Below, one piece after another: positions 1 to 8,289 of a stretch of DNA of 17,408 nt (the first letter of the stretch is position 1; each line of letters opens with the position of its first letter). Source of the DNA: CAZXDL01 sp964639505. Its GTDB lineage: Bacteria > Patescibacteriota > Saccharimonadia > Saccharimonadales > UBA4665. The stretch spans positions 1 to 17,408 of the forward strand of contig CAZXDL010000013.1 in the NCBI GenBank assembly GCA_964639505.1. The letters are read 5' to 3'. The position numbers and the translations under genes are program-made. The notes under the pieces are model-generated. The model did no database searches. It saw nothing but the letters and a program-made list of their open reading frames with translations, and was not told the origin of the DNA.

Positions 1-20
1 AGTGGCCATTGAGTGGATCA
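1..20. repeat. Second copy of the AGTGGCCATTGrGTGG repeat
   Basis: AGTGGCCATTGAGTGG (1-16) differs at one base from 8362-8377. It lies just after the gmk stop, in intergenic DNA, and is cut by the window edge, so its upstream half cannot be seen. A dispersed intergenic repeat (REP-like, or a protein-binding array) is the likely class. Confidence 0.5.
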
Positions 21-34
21 CTAAACCATAGGTA

Positions 35-757
35 CTAGGCTTGATCGAGATATGCTTTAATGTCTTCTGAGAGTTTTTGGGCGACGGCGCGGGCAGCCGG
101 CTCATCTGGTGACGTGTGGTTCGAGGATGAAATGATTGTTTCTATTTGCTCAAATACTACATCTAGATCTTCATTTATAACGGCCACGTAATAATTGGTC
201 TTTTGTAACTCATCAAGCTCGTGAAGTGCAGTTTCGAGTCTTAAACGATAGTCGGCAGCATCTACAACATCACCATACCGGCTTTGCAGACGTTTTTGCC
301 ATGTTTCAAAATCAGGTGGCAACAAGAAGACAGCCATTACGTTAGGATCGAGAGCCTTATATTCTGCAACACCTTGAACCTCGATGTCGGTCATAGCAAT
401 CTTGCCTTCGTCGTGGGCTTTTTGAATCTCGGCCACGCTAGTTCCATATAAATTGCCACTGTAAACTTTGGCCTCGATAAATGCTTGTTCAGCCAACATC
501 TTTTCGGCGGTTGATTTATCGATGAAATGATAATCCTTACCGTTTTCTTCAAGAATGCCATGATTGATGCGTGGCAAACGGGTAGTGTGCGAAATAATGT
601 GATGGAAGTTTCCGGTTTCGAGTAATTTTTGTTTGAGCGAGTCTTTGCCGGCACCCGTCGGGCCGACAAGTAATAAAATTTGTGTGTCTTGGATTAGTTT
701 GGTCGTGTCAGGGCTGGCTTTATAATTTTTGAGTTTATCGGTCAGTGAGGTATCCAT
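35..757 (-). CDS. gmk: Guanylate kinase-like protein (GMP kinase)
   Basis: The 240-residue protein matches the guanylate kinase fold and should phosphorylate GMP (or dGMP) to GDP with ATP in the cytoplasm. Visible motifs are a P-loop GPTGAGKD at residues 32-39, the GMP-binding stretch SHTTRLPR near 56-63 followed by NGKDYHFI, the NLYGTS segment near 102-107 and DIEVQG near 124-129. The P-loop ends KD where most Gmks have KS/KT, and the usual RxGE of the GMP site reads RINHGILEENG, so the nucleotide pocket is slightly divergent. About 25 residues before the P-loop and roughly 35 after the kinase core make it longer than the usual 200-210. It is the last visible gene of the minus-strand housekeeping run, 15 bp after lepA. 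The ATG is supported by a perfect TATAAT six bases upstream, implying a leaderless message. Confidence is high for the family and moderate for GMP specificity. Confidence 0.87.
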   Translation of the reverse strand: MDTSLTDKLKNYKASPDTTKLIQDTQILLLVGPTGAGKDSLKQKLLETGNFHHIISHTTRLPRINHGILEENGKDYHFIDKSTAEKMLAEQAFIEAKVYSGNLYGTSVAEIQKAHDEGKIAMTDIEVQGVAEYKALDPNVMAVFLLPPDFETWQKRLQSRYGDVVDAADYRLRLETALHELDELQKTNYYVAVINEDLDVVFEQIETIISSSNHTSPDEPAARAVAQKLSEDIKAYLDQA

Positions 758-763
758 TGGAAA

Positions 764-772
764 ATTATAACA
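764..772 (-). promoter_or_regulatory. Extended -10 promoter of gmk (leaderless)
   Basis: The minus strand reads TGTTATAAT (TGn plus a perfect TATAAT), filling the gap between the lepA stop and gmk. The last T of the -10 box is 7 nt from the A of the gmk ATG, which places the expected transcription start on the start codon. No good -35 hexamer is visible, as expected for an extended -10. Confidence 0.65.
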
Positions 773-2551
773 CTAGTCGCGCTTGAGCATTACGGTGAAG
801 GCTTCAGCTGGGATGTCTACTTTGCCGAAACGCTTCATCCGCTTTTTGCCTTTAGCCTGTTTGGCTAGGACTTTCTTTTTGCGCGAAACATCACCACCAT
901 ATAAACCAGTCGTAACATCCTTACGGTACGCACTGATGTCTTCACGGGCGATAAATTTGCCACCAATGGCTGCCTGCAGTACAACTTGAAAGTTTTGGCG
1001 GGGGATAATGTCTTTTAATTTTTGAACAGTTTCACGCCCCAAAGCTTGCGCTTCACTTCGGTGAACCATAACACTTAACGCGCTAACTATATCCCCTGCT
1101 ACATAGAAATCGAGACGTACTAAATCTTCGGCGCGGTAATCATCAAGCTCATAGTTAAATGAGCCGTAACCGCTGGTTAGACTTTTAAGTTGATCGTAAA
1201 AGTCGGTTAACAAGTTTGCTAACGGAGCTTCAAAACTAACTAAGGCTTGTTTATCGACATAGCTGATATTTTTTTGAAGACCGCGCTTGCTACTAACAAG
1301 CTGGATGACATTCCCCACATAATCTTGTGGCACGACTATTTCACCTTTAATCCACGGCTCGCGAATTTCCTGAATTTTAGCCGGATCAGGTAAATCAGCA
1401 GCGCTTTTAATATCCAGCTCTTCTCCATTAATTAGACTAACTTGATAGTCTGTCGAAGGATTTGTGACAACTAACTCTAGGTCGTACTCGCGTTCAAGTC
1501 GCTCGCGAATAATATCCATATGCAAAAGTCCAAGGAAACCAATTCTTACACCAAATCCTAAGACAGGCGAATTTTCAGGCGCGAACTGCAGTGCCGAGTC
1601 GCTCAGCGAAAGTTTTTCGATCGCATCTTTTAGTTCCTGATAAAATTCATTACTCTCGGGGAAGAAACCAGCGTAGACAAACGGTTGAACGTTACGATAG
1701 CCAGGTAAAGCTTCTTTTGATGGCTGCGAAACAAGTGTTACCGTATCGCCAACTTTTGCCTCACGTGTTGTTTTGAGATTAGTCACTATATAGCCAATTT
1801 CACCGGCTTGAAGTTTTTGCCCGGATGTCATATCTGGCTTCAGAGCACCGACTTCTAAGGCAATCCCATCGGCATTAGTCGCCATCATTTTAATTTGATC
1901 ATTTTTGGAAATAGCGCCGTCAAATATTCGCACATACAGAATCACGCCGCGATAATCATCATAATAACTATCAAAAATTAAGCCGCGGGTTTCAGAATTT
2001 GTCGAGCTTTGCGGCTGTGGTACTAATTCGACAATTTTATCTAGTACAGTCTCAACACCCATGCCGGTTTTAGCCGAAATTTGTAAAATGTCTTCTTGCT
2101 TGCAGCCAAGCAAGCTGATAATTTCAGCACTGACACGATCAACATCGGCCGCCGGCAAATCGATTTTATTGAGAACTGGGATAATTGTCAGCTCAGCCGC
2201 CATAGCGAGATATACGTTGGCTAAGGTCTGCGCCTGAATGCCCTGGCTAGCGTCAACGACAAGCAGAGCGCCTTCGCAGGCTTCAAGACTGCGCGATACT
2301 TCATAGCTAAAATCAACATGGCCTGGTGTATCAATTAAGTTTAATTCGTGGTCTTTGTAGTTCATCCTCACCGGAGCAAGTTTAATCGTGATACCTTTTT
2401 CACGCTCCAGATCCATCTTGTCTAGGTGCTGAGCCTTCATGTCGCGCTTTTGGACAGTATCGGTTAGCTCCAGCAAGCGGTCAGCCAAGGTAGATTTACC
2501 GTGGTCGATATGAGCGATAATACAAAAATTCCTAATCTTAGCCTGTTGCAT
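773..2551 (-). CDS. lepA: Elongation factor 4 (LepA), ribosomal back-translocase GTPase
   Basis: This is a full-length 592-residue LepA/EF4, against a family norm of about 600. EF4 is a translational GTPase that acts on the ribosome, back-translocating or remodelling stalled complexes. GTPase motifs are clear: G1 AHIDHGKST at 13-21, the G2 region KGITIK near 52-57, G3 DTPGH at 74-78 and G4 NKID at 128-131. EF-Tu-like domain II and the EF-G-like domains follow, with GFLGLLHMDIIRERLEREY as a typical LepA stretch. The C-terminal domain ends KKKVLAKQAKGKKRMKRFG, the basic segment seen in LepA that contacts the tRNA/ribosome. It lies 25 bp after murJ and 15 bp before gmk. The ATG is preferred because an extended -10 TGTTATAAT lies just upstream, leaving a leader of about 2 nt; no Shine-Dalgarno is present. 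Confidence 0.97.
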   Translation of the reverse strand: MQQAKIRNFCIIAHIDHGKSTLADRLLELTDTVQKRDMKAQHLDKMDLEREKGITIKLAPVRMNYKDHELNLIDTPGHVDFSYEVSRSLEACEGALLVVDASQGIQAQTLANVYLAMAAELTIIPVLNKIDLPAADVDRVSAEIISLLGCKQEDILQISAKTGMGVETVLDKIVELVPQPQSSTNSETRGLIFDSYYDDYRGVILYVRIFDGAISKNDQIKMMATNADGIALEVGALKPDMTSGQKLQAGEIGYIVTNLKTTREAKVGDTVTLVSQPSKEALPGYRNVQPFVYAGFFPESNEFYQELKDAIEKLSLSDSALQFAPENSPVLGFGVRIGFLGLLHMDIIRERLEREYDLELVVTNPSTDYQVSLINGEELDIKSAADLPDPAKIQEIREPWIKGEIVVPQDYVGNVIQLVSSKRGLQKNISYVDKQALVSFEAPLANLLTDFYDQLKSLTSGYGSFNYELDDYRAEDLVRLDFYVAGDIVSALSVMVHRSEAQALGRETVQKLKDIIPRQNFQVVLQAAIGGKFIAREDISAYRKDVTTGLYGGDVSRKKKVLAKQAKGKKRMKRFGKVDIPAEAFTVMLKRD

Positions 2552-2559
2552 GTCTGGTA

Positions 2560-2568
2560 ATTATAACA
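2560..2568 (-). promoter_or_regulatory. Extended -10 promoter of lepA
   Basis: The minus strand reads TGTTATAAT in the 25-bp gap after murJ, identical to the gmk box. The last base is 9 nt before the A of ATG, so the leader would be about 2 nt. Confidence 0.55.
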
Positions 2569-2576
2569 GAGGTGGA

Positions 2577-4175
2577 CTAGAGTTCCACTTTGACAGGCTT
2601 GGTAGCCACTTGTTTTGCCCGTTTAAAAATCGGCTTAACTTCTTCGAGCCCGAATAGTGCCGAGACGCCGATATGGACACTAAAGGTAACTCCGGCGATA
2701 AATAATAGCTTGCTGCCAAGGGTCAAAATACCTTTGTCGTTTAAACTCAACGGATATAGCGAAATCATGATAAAGCAAGCAACAACACTGAAGCCACTGA
2801 CAGATATGATCCTAAATACTCCACTCCAAAATGTGCCGTTGAAAAGTTTTGGATCACGGATCAACATAATGACCGAGAGTATCCCAACCTCAATCGCAGC
2901 TACCGAAGATTGAGCAATTGCCAAACCTTCGACGCCATATGCTGATGGTTTAGCTAATGTGTAGGCTAATATAACATTAAGACCGATGGTAAAGATTGAA
3001 ACGAAGAGTGGTGTGCGAGTGTCTTTTTGTGCATAAAACCAGCGCGATATAAAGGTGTAGATAATCCTAAAAAAGATCGCCAGTGTCAAAAGACCAAAGA
3101 TGTTAGCGATCTTAATATTGCCGTTTGTATAGATCAAACGAGCCAAGTAACCACGCGCGAAGAAACAAAAGATTGCCAGCGGCGCCGCGATCCAGATCAT
3201 GGCCCTTAGCACCGCCAAGAAGTCTTGTCGAAATAGGTCTGGTCGGCCTTGGCTAAGTCTGGCATTGAGCCGTGGAAAGGCAGCCGATGATATTGCGGTG
3301 CCAACTAGTAAAATTGGAGCTTGTGCAAGAATGAACGCACTGTTGAAATAAGTAATGTTGCCCGAGCCCAACCCACTAGCGATATTAGTCTCGACAATTC
3401 CCTGAACTTGATCAATGCCTTGGTCAAGCGACCTAGGTGGCAGGTTTACTAATATAGTTTTGAGCTCTGGATCATGTCTGACAATTCGGGGATGCCAGTG
3501 GAAGTTCATCTTCCAAAGTCCACAAATTACAATCAATAGCTGCAAAACCGCGCCAATAAACGCTCCAACGCCAAGCCCCACCAAGCCAATATTATCTTTA
3601 AATAGAAAAATGCTGACGATTATAGAAATGTTATAAAACAGCGGCGCGATCGCGTAAAAAAAGAATCTTCCCATAGTCTGTTGCACACTCGTCAAAACTC
3701 CTGAGATCGTAAACAGCAAAGGGTTAAAAGCTAGGAACTGCATAATATGGGTAGAGGTCTGCAACTGGGCGTCTGTTAAGCCCGGCGCAACGATATGGTG
3801 CAGCAGCGGCTTGGCGAAAACAAAAATAAACACGCCGACAAAAAACATGACAATTGTCAGCAGGTTCATCAAAGACGCTGAGAGTTCCCAGGCGCTTTTG
3901 CGAGATGCATTATGTAATCTGTCGGACAGCACCGGCATGAAGGCTACACCGAGGGCACCGGCCGCAATCGTAAAGAAGAAAAAGTCAGGGATAGTGAATG
4001 CTGCGAAATAAGCGTCTGTGCTTTGCGGTCCAGTAAGCGGGAAGTTGGCGTTAACTAGCTTGGTTCGCAAGAAACCAAGCAGCTGGCCAGTTAAGGCCGT
4101 CGTCATCAACAAAAAGGCAACATTGCCGATGCTGATTACTTTTTTCTTTTTATCTGCGGGCTGGGACGGGTTCAT
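2577..4175 (-). CDS. murJ: MurJ/MviN-family lipid II flippase
   Basis: This is a 532-residue polytopic membrane protein with about 13-14 hydrophobic segments, the size and layout of MurJ, which flips the peptidoglycan precursor lipid II across the cytoplasmic membrane. Family wording is clear near the N-terminus: LLGFLRTKL at 32-40, TDAYFAAFTIPD at 53-64 and AGALGVAFMPVL at 72-83. By-eye alignment to E. coli MurJ keeps R24 (here R37) and D39 (here D54). The positions of R18, R52 and R270 read Q, F (inside an FFFF run at 65-68) and I/A, so several cavity arginines needed in E. coli appear absent. The gene starts 7 bp after the ftsH stop, with AAAGGG three bases before ATG, so it is probably translated from the ftsH transcript. 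Family assignment is strong; exact substrate is inferred. Confidence 0.9.
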   Translation of the reverse strand: MNPSQPADKKKKVISIGNVAFLLMTTALTGQLLGFLRTKLVNANFPLTGPQSTDAYFAAFTIPDFFFFTIAAGALGVAFMPVLSDRLHNASRKSAWELSASLMNLLTIVMFFVGVFIFVFAKPLLHHIVAPGLTDAQLQTSTHIMQFLAFNPLLFTISGVLTSVQQTMGRFFFYAIAPLFYNISIIVSIFLFKDNIGLVGLGVGAFIGAVLQLLIVICGLWKMNFHWHPRIVRHDPELKTILVNLPPRSLDQGIDQVQGIVETNIASGLGSGNITYFNSAFILAQAPILLVGTAISSAAFPRLNARLSQGRPDLFRQDFLAVLRAMIWIAAPLAIFCFFARGYLARLIYTNGNIKIANIFGLLTLAIFFRIIYTFISRWFYAQKDTRTPLFVSIFTIGLNVILAYTLAKPSAYGVEGLAIAQSSVAAIEVGILSVIMLIRDPKLFNGTFWSGVFRIISVSGFSVVACFIMISLYPLSLNDKGILTLGSKLLFIAGVTFSVHIGVSALFGLEEVKPIFKRAKQVATKPVKVEL

Positions 4176-4182
4176 TCACCCT

Positions 4183-6060
4183 TTAGTATAATGCAGCTGC
4201 TTGTGGAAGTTTAGCGCCTTTTAGGGTTTCAAGGACTTCATCGGCATCAACTGTTTCTTTTTCGAGCAAATGGTCTTTAAGATGCTCTAGCTTGTCAAGG
4301 TTAGCCTTGATTACGGCTCGAGCACGGTTAGCGGCTTCAGTGATCAGATTTTCGACTTCATCGTCGATCATTTTTGCTGTTTCGTCAGAGTAATCTCGCT
4401 CATGCACCAAGCGATCAATCATCATACCATCATCGACATGAAATACTTGATCCCGTAATTTTTGGCCCATACCTTGATTAACAATCATATCGCGTGCCAG
4501 CTCGGCTGCCTGCTGTAGATCGTTGCCAGCGCCTGTAGTGATGCGATCACGGCCAAGTATGACTTCTTCGGCGATACGACCTCCCAGCCCTCTCGCTAAA
4601 ATATCTTTAAATTGGATTAGCGAAACAAACACGCGGTCTTCTGGCGGAATAAACCAAGTAACCCCACCGGTACCGCCGCGTGGAATTATTGTCACCTTAT
4701 GCACTGGATCGCTATCGGGTAACACATGCCCAACTAAGGCATGGCCGGCTTCATGATAAGCGGTAGTAGTCTTATCGGATTCGGTCATAATTTTACTCTT
4801 GCGCTCTGGACCGATCGCAACGCGCTCGAAAGCTTCTGTAACATCATGTTGGCTGATCTCGTTGTGGCTGTTGCGAGCAGCAATAATGGCTGACTCGTTG
4901 GCAATGTTGGCCAGATCTGCTCCCGATGAACCAGCTGCCTTGGCGGCCAAAGCATCCAAATCAACATTTTTAGCCAATGGCTTTTTAGCGAAATGAACCT
5001 TAAGAATTGCCTCGCGGTCTTTACGATCTGGCAAACCAATGTTGACGCGGCGGTCAAAACGGCCAGGTCTTAGCAGAGCAGGGTCGAGCACATCGGCTCG
5101 GTTAGTCGCCGCCAGTACGATAACGTTTTGCCCCTGTTCGAAACCATCCATTTCAACCAAAATCTGGTTGAGGGTCTGCTCGCGCTCGTCGTGTCCGCCA
5201 CCCATACCTGAGCCGCGTCGACGACCGACCGCATCAATCTCATCGACAAATATGATACATGGAGCATTCTTTTTTGCCTTAGCAAACAAGTCTCTTACAC
5301 GGGATGCGCCGACTCCTACGAACATTTCAACGAATTCCGAACCAGAAATACTAAAGAATGGCACATTGGCCTCGCCGGCAACGGCTCGTGATAACAGAGT
5401 TTTACCAGTACCCGGAGGACCAACTAACAGCACGCCTTTTGGAATCCTGGCGCCCATGCCGGCAAATTTCTTGGGGAATTTTAAGAACTCAACGACTTCT
5501 TGCAGGTCTTGCTTTGCCTCATCTGAGCCAGCGATTTCGCTGAACGTAACTTTATCTTTTTCGTTGCCATAAAGCCTGGCTTTGCTCTTGCCAAAACTGA
5601 GTGCTTGATTGCCTTGACCTTGCGCGCTGCGCAGCATAAACCACAAAACGGCAGCGATTATCAAAAATGGAATAATCGAGCCTGCCAGCCCAATCCAGGT
5701 CGACCCGGCACTGGTCTGCGGCTTATAAGAAAGAGCCACCTTACTTGTATCAAAACCCTGCTCTTTTAGGCTAGAATTACCGTCAACATAAGTCTTGAGA
5801 GTTGCTTTGTCTTCACCTTTAGGCGTAATTGCGAGCTCGTTGCTGCTTACCAGAATTTTGCTGTACTTACCGGCATTAGTATCATCAACGGCTTTAGTCG
5901 TATTGATTGTTTTTAGCGTGCTCGGCTGATTATAGGCGGCAAAGATAACCAAGCTAAATAAAATCAACAGGGCAATAAAACCAGCATTTTTGGCATTGCG
6001 ACTATTTTTATTGGCCGCTTTGCCTTTTGATCCACGGGGTTTCTTATCCATTGCGCTCAA
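4183..6060 (-). CDS. ftsH: ATP-dependent zinc metalloprotease FtsH
   Basis: This membrane-anchored AAA+ protease extracts and degrades membrane and regulatory proteins. Numbered from the TTG (625 aa): transmembrane segments at about 28-43 and 122-143 flank a short extracytoplasmic domain. Walker A is GPPGTGKT 214-221, Walker B IIFVDEID 269-276, the FVGVGASRVRD pore region follows 247, and the second region of homology is ATNRAD...RPGRFDRR 318-338. Zinc ligands are HEAGH 436-440 with a third acidic ligand in NDLQQA (D514). All catalytic residues are intact. Two starts are possible. The TTG has AGAAGG five bases upstream. The ATG three codons later (A at 6051) lies 9 nt after a perfect TATAAT at 6060-6065, matching the spacing seen at lepA and tilS. 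I favour the ATG for the local promoter and the TTG for read-through from tilS, 25 bp upstream. Confidence 0.97.
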   Translation of the reverse strand: MSAMDKKPRGSKGKAANKNSRNAKNAGFIALLILFSLVIFAAYNQPSTLKTINTTKAVDDTNAGKYSKILVSSNELAITPKGEDKATLKTYVDGNSSLKEQGFDTSKVALSYKPQTSAGSTWIGLAGSIIPFLIIAAVLWFMLRSAQGQGNQALSFGKSKARLYGNEKDKVTFSEIAGSDEAKQDLQEVVEFLKFPKKFAGMGARIPKGVLLVGPPGTGKTLLSRAVAGEANVPFFSISGSEFVEMFVGVGASRVRDLFAKAKKNAPCIIFVDEIDAVGRRRGSGMGGGHDEREQTLNQILVEMDGFEQGQNVIVLAATNRADVLDPALLRPGRFDRRVNIGLPDRKDREAILKVHFAKKPLAKNVDLDALAAKAAGSSGADLANIANESAIIAARNSHNEISQHDVTEAFERVAIGPERKSKIMTESDKTTTAYHEAGHALVGHVLPDSDPVHKVTIIPRGGTGGVTWFIPPEDRVFVSLIQFKDILARGLGGRIAEEVILGRDRITTGAGNDLQQAAELARDMIVNQGMGQKLRDQVFHVDDGMMIDRLVHERDYSDETAKMIDDEVENLITEAANRARAVIKANLDKLEHLKDHLLEKETVDADEVLETLKGAKLPQAAALY

Positions 6061-6065
6061 TTATA
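6060..6065 (-). promoter_or_regulatory. TATAAT box before ftsH
   Basis: A perfect TATAAT lies on the minus strand in the tilS-ftsH gap, overlapping the possible TTG start. It fits initiation about 2 nt before the ATG at 6051. No clear -35 was seen. Confidence 0.45.
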
Positions 6066-6085
6066 CCTTCTCTCAAATAATTTGG

Positions 6086-6976
6086 CTAGCGCTCTGGCCC
6101 AGAGAGTGCCAAATTATCTTTATTAACCACCATATTATAGCCTGAAATAACCGGAAAAGTCTTGCCTGCATGGCCGGTTTTTGCAGCCACGACTAATCTC
6201 TCTAGGGTCTTGCTATCAAAATTGCGAACCTTATTGGACCTCAACCATGTGGCCAAAACCTCACGAGCGACATTATGTGGCAAATGATTGAACCAGCTTC
6301 GATCAAGTGAATCTTTTCCAGGTTGGTTGTCGATATACTTAACAAGTAAAGTATCTAGTTCTGCATTGGTCTTTTGCATATCATTAATGATTTCCAACAG
6401 ATCATTCCGGCTGCCTTGATCAAGCTTTGCTACATAATTATGTCTAACATAATTGCGCATATAGTTTTGATCCAAATTTGTGCTGTCTTCATGCCACTTC
6501 AGACCATGTTCTTGAGCATAAGAAACTATGTCCGCTTTTGGAACGCTTAATAGTGGCCTGACGATATCTGGTCCGCTTGCTAGCGAAGTTATTCCCTTTC
6601 GACCTGTTCCCCTTAACATGTTAAGTAACGCAGTTTCAATCACATCATCCTGATGGTGAGCTGTAATTATAGCTTCCGAGCTAGTGTCTTTAGTAACTTT
6701 ACGCAAAAATTTATAGCGCACCTCTCGGGCTTGAGCTTCACTGGCTTGTTTGCCAAGCTTGGCTTTATCACCAACAAAGCCTAATCCAAGCCTATTGCTA
6801 ACTTGCTTGACGAGCTCAGCATCCTCACTAGAATCATCACGAATCCCATGATCAAGATGTGCCACAGTCAGCTCAAGCTTTGGTTGTTTGCTCAAAATAT
6901 CGAGCAAAACCATTGAATCTACACCGCCACTTACAGCCACAACATAACGTCCGGCCTTTGGTAATACAACATCCAT
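6086..6976 (-). CDS. tilS: tRNA(Ile)-lysidine synthase
   Basis: TilS ligates lysine to C34 of the CAU-anticodon tRNA-Ile2 using ATP, changing decoding from AUG to AUA and charging from Met to Ile. The N-type ATP-pyrophosphatase motif SGGVDS is at 16-21. AHLDHGIRDDSSEDAE (39-54), AHHQDDVIET (106-115) and EDSTN...RNYVR (163-178) are the family's next conserved blocks. At 296 residues it is the short form, like thermophile TilS, lacking most of the extra C-terminal domains of the E. coli enzyme (about 430). It is the first gene of the minus-strand housekeeping run and is divergent from the permease gene at 7023. A CAU tRNA lies 850 bp away on the other strand. The start is supported by TGTTACAAT ending 9 nt upstream. 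Confidence 0.94.
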   Translation of the reverse strand: MDVVLPKAGRYVVAVSGGVDSMVLLDILSKQPKLELTVAHLDHGIRDDSSEDAELVKQVSNRLGLGFVGDKAKLGKQASEAQAREVRYKFLRKVTKDTSSEAIITAHHQDDVIETALLNMLRGTGRKGITSLASGPDIVRPLLSVPKADIVSYAQEHGLKWHEDSTNLDQNYMRNYVRHNYVAKLDQGSRNDLLEIINDMQKTNAELDTLLVKYIDNQPGKDSLDRSWFNHLPHNVAREVLATWLRSNKVRNFDSKTLERLVVAAKTGHAGKTFPVISGYNMVVNKDNLALSGPER

Positions 6977-7022
6977 ATCTTATTATTGTAACAATGGCTA
7001 AAAATAAACAGCTTAAATAAAC
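6977..7022. promoter_or_regulatory. Divergent promoter region tilS / permease
   Basis: These 46 bp separate two divergent starts. On the minus strand an extended -10 TGTTACAAT (6985-6993) serves tilS with a leader of about 2 nt. The box lies in a small palindrome, ATTGT-A-ACAAT (6985-6995). For the plus-strand gene only weak AT-rich candidates (TTAAAT, 7013-7018) are visible and no Shine-Dalgarno. Confidence 0.45.
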
Positions 7023-7781
7023 ATGCAGGATTTATTACTTTTTGGGGTGGGTATCTTGATAGGTGCGATGAACGCAGTAGCAGGTGGCGGTATATTAATC
7101 GGCTACCCGATATTGTTAGCGCTCGGCATACCGCCAATAGTGGCTAATGCGACTAGCTATGTAATAGTATCGCCTGGTTTAGTTGCATCTGTATATGGTT
7201 ACAGGAAACATCTACACACCGTACCGAGAAAATACATGTGGCTGCTTATACCCTGCGCTATAGGCGCTGGTATTGGATCGTATCTTTTAAAACATACATC
7301 AAGCACTAAGTTTGAAGAGTTGGTACCCGTATTGGTGTTTTTAGCGGTCGTATTATTTGCCATACAGCCACTGCTTCATTTTCACCTACATAAACATTTA
7401 AAAAACAAAAGTCGAAGCATTAAGCCGTTAGTATGGATCAGTATTGCCTTATTGCCCGTATCTATTTATGGGGGTTACTTTGGTGCCGGCTTTGGCTTTA
7501 TCATGTTGGCATTTTTGGGCTTTACTAGCCTTAGAGATGTTCACAAAATGAATGCCGTAAAAAACATATCAGCAATCGTCATTACCAGCGTCAGCATAGC
7601 CAGCCTTTTTAACACTGGGCTGATAAATTGGCATTATGGTTTTGTCATGGGCGCCGGCACAGCGATTGGCGGTTATTACAGCACGATAATTACACAAAGA
7701 TTCTCAACACATGCCGTCAGAGTCACAGTAATTATCCTCGGCATCAGCACCGCCAGCTATTTAGCTCTGCACGCCTTATAG
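7023..7781 (+). CDS. TauE/SafE (DUF81)-family membrane permease
   Basis: This 252-residue protein has about seven or eight hydrophobic segments. Characteristic family wording is GILIGAMNAVAGGGILIGYPILLALGIPP near the N-terminus, followed by ANATSY, and a second half-repeat, GGYFGAGFGFIMLAFLGF, near 143-160. That duplicated AGGGxxxxP / GxGxG arrangement defines the TauE/SafE sulfite exporter family, whose members are linked to export of sulfite, sulfoacetate or other small sulfur anions. Nothing nearby points to sulfur metabolism, so the substrate is unknown. The start is the ATG at 7023, which has neither a clear Shine-Dalgarno nor a well-placed -10, so expression signals are unclear. It ends 43 bp before a tRNA gene on the same strand. 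Confidence 0.85.
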   Translation: MQDLLLFGVGILIGAMNAVAGGGILIGYPILLALGIPPIVANATSYVIVSPGLVASVYGYRKHLHTVPRKYMWLLIPCAIGAGIGSYLLKHTSSTKFEELVPVLVFLAVVLFAIQPLLHFHLHKHLKNKSRSIKPLVWISIALLPVSIYGGYFGAGFGFIMLAFLGFTSLRDVHKMNAVKNISAIVITSVSIASLFNTGLINWHYGFVMGAGTAIGGYYSTIITQRFSTHAVRVTVIILGISTASYLALHAL

Positions 7782-7824
7782 CCTAGCCAACAGATAGAAA
7801 CCATGATATATTAACCCCTGTCGT

Positions 7825-7901
7825 GGCGGCGTAGCTCAGTTGGTTAGAGCGCAGGACTCATAAGCCTGAGGTCAGTGGTTCAAATCCACTCGCCGCTACC
7901 A
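7825..7901 (+). tRNA. tRNA with CAU anticodon (elongator Met, or Ile2)
   Basis: A complete 77-nt cloverleaf includes an encoded CCA end. The acceptor GGCGGCG pairs with CGCCGCT (G1-U72 wobble), D stem GCTC/GAGC, anticodon loop CTCATAA with CAU at 7859-7861, and T arm AGTGG-TTCAAAT-CCACT. The anticodon stem CAGGA/GCCTG has an A31-G39 mismatch. The lack of three G-C pairs at the base of the anticodon stem excludes initiator tRNA. Elongator Met and TilS-modified Ile2 both carry CAU and cannot be told apart here with certainty. Several E. coli Ile identity pairs (C4-G69, C29-G41) are absent, which mildly favours Met. A TATATT at 7807-7812 may be the -10; TTTTT follows at 7914-7918. Confidence 0.95.
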
Positions 7902-7943
7902 ATTCGATTCGCCTTTTTGACCAAACAATGCCAGTTTTTAAGA

Positions 7944-8282
7944 TCACTTAGGTATCGGACCGATTTCATGTATAGGAGTAGATGGAAGTTCTTGCCGATT
8001 TAGGTGCGGTCCTAATTCTTCTATGGTTACAACAGGGTTTGGACTAGCATGATGTTCATGTAATGTGGATGTGCCGGATTTAACATGCGCGGGGTGATTT
8101 GTCTGGCCTTGAACACTTTGACCATCCAGCAGCGGACGAATGTGCTTACCAGCAACAGCTCCTAAAAAGGCACTTGTAACTACAATTGCCATAGATCGAC
8201 GATCAATAGACCATCCTTTTGGATTACCTGGATCCTTTTTATGCATATATGGCTGGTATGGTTTTTGTGTGTGATATTTCAT
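7944..8282 (-). CDS. Small single-pass membrane or secreted protein of unknown function
   Basis: I do not recognise this family. The protein is about 112 residues and rich in His and Pro (HEHHASPNP, TPIHEIGPIPK). A basic stretch, HKKDPGNPKGWSIDRRS, precedes a hydrophobic segment, MAIVVTSAFLGAVAG, so it looks like an N-in single-pass membrane protein or a long signal sequence followed by a hydrophilic tail. The open frame extends 12 codons further upstream to a TTG at 8318, but that TTG is the start of a perfect TTGACA -35 box with a 17-bp spacer and TAATAT -10. The real start must therefore lie downstream, at the second of two adjacent ATGs (A at 8282, 8 nt after the -10) or the first (8285). 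It converges with the tRNA gene. It ends in TGA, the only TGA stop found in the window. Confidence 0.6.
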   Translation of the reverse strand: MKYHTQKPYQPYMHKKDPGNPKGWSIDRRSMAIVVTSAFLGAVAGKHIRPLLDGQSVQGQTNHPAHVKSGTSTLHEHHASPNPVVTIEELGPHLNRQELPSTPIHEIGPIPK

Positions 8283-8289
8283 CATGTTT

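Noticed and set aside
5039..5572. A 177-codon open frame on the plus strand inside ftsH
   Set aside because: It is antisense to the conserved AAA+ core of FtsH, has no promoter or Shine-Dalgarno and an unlikely composition (Ser/Pro/Arg rich), so it is a codon-bias shadow.
7944..7946. UGA recoding to glycine
   Set aside because: TGA ends a sensible frame here and translating the other genes with the standard code gives full-length conserved proteins, so the code is standard.
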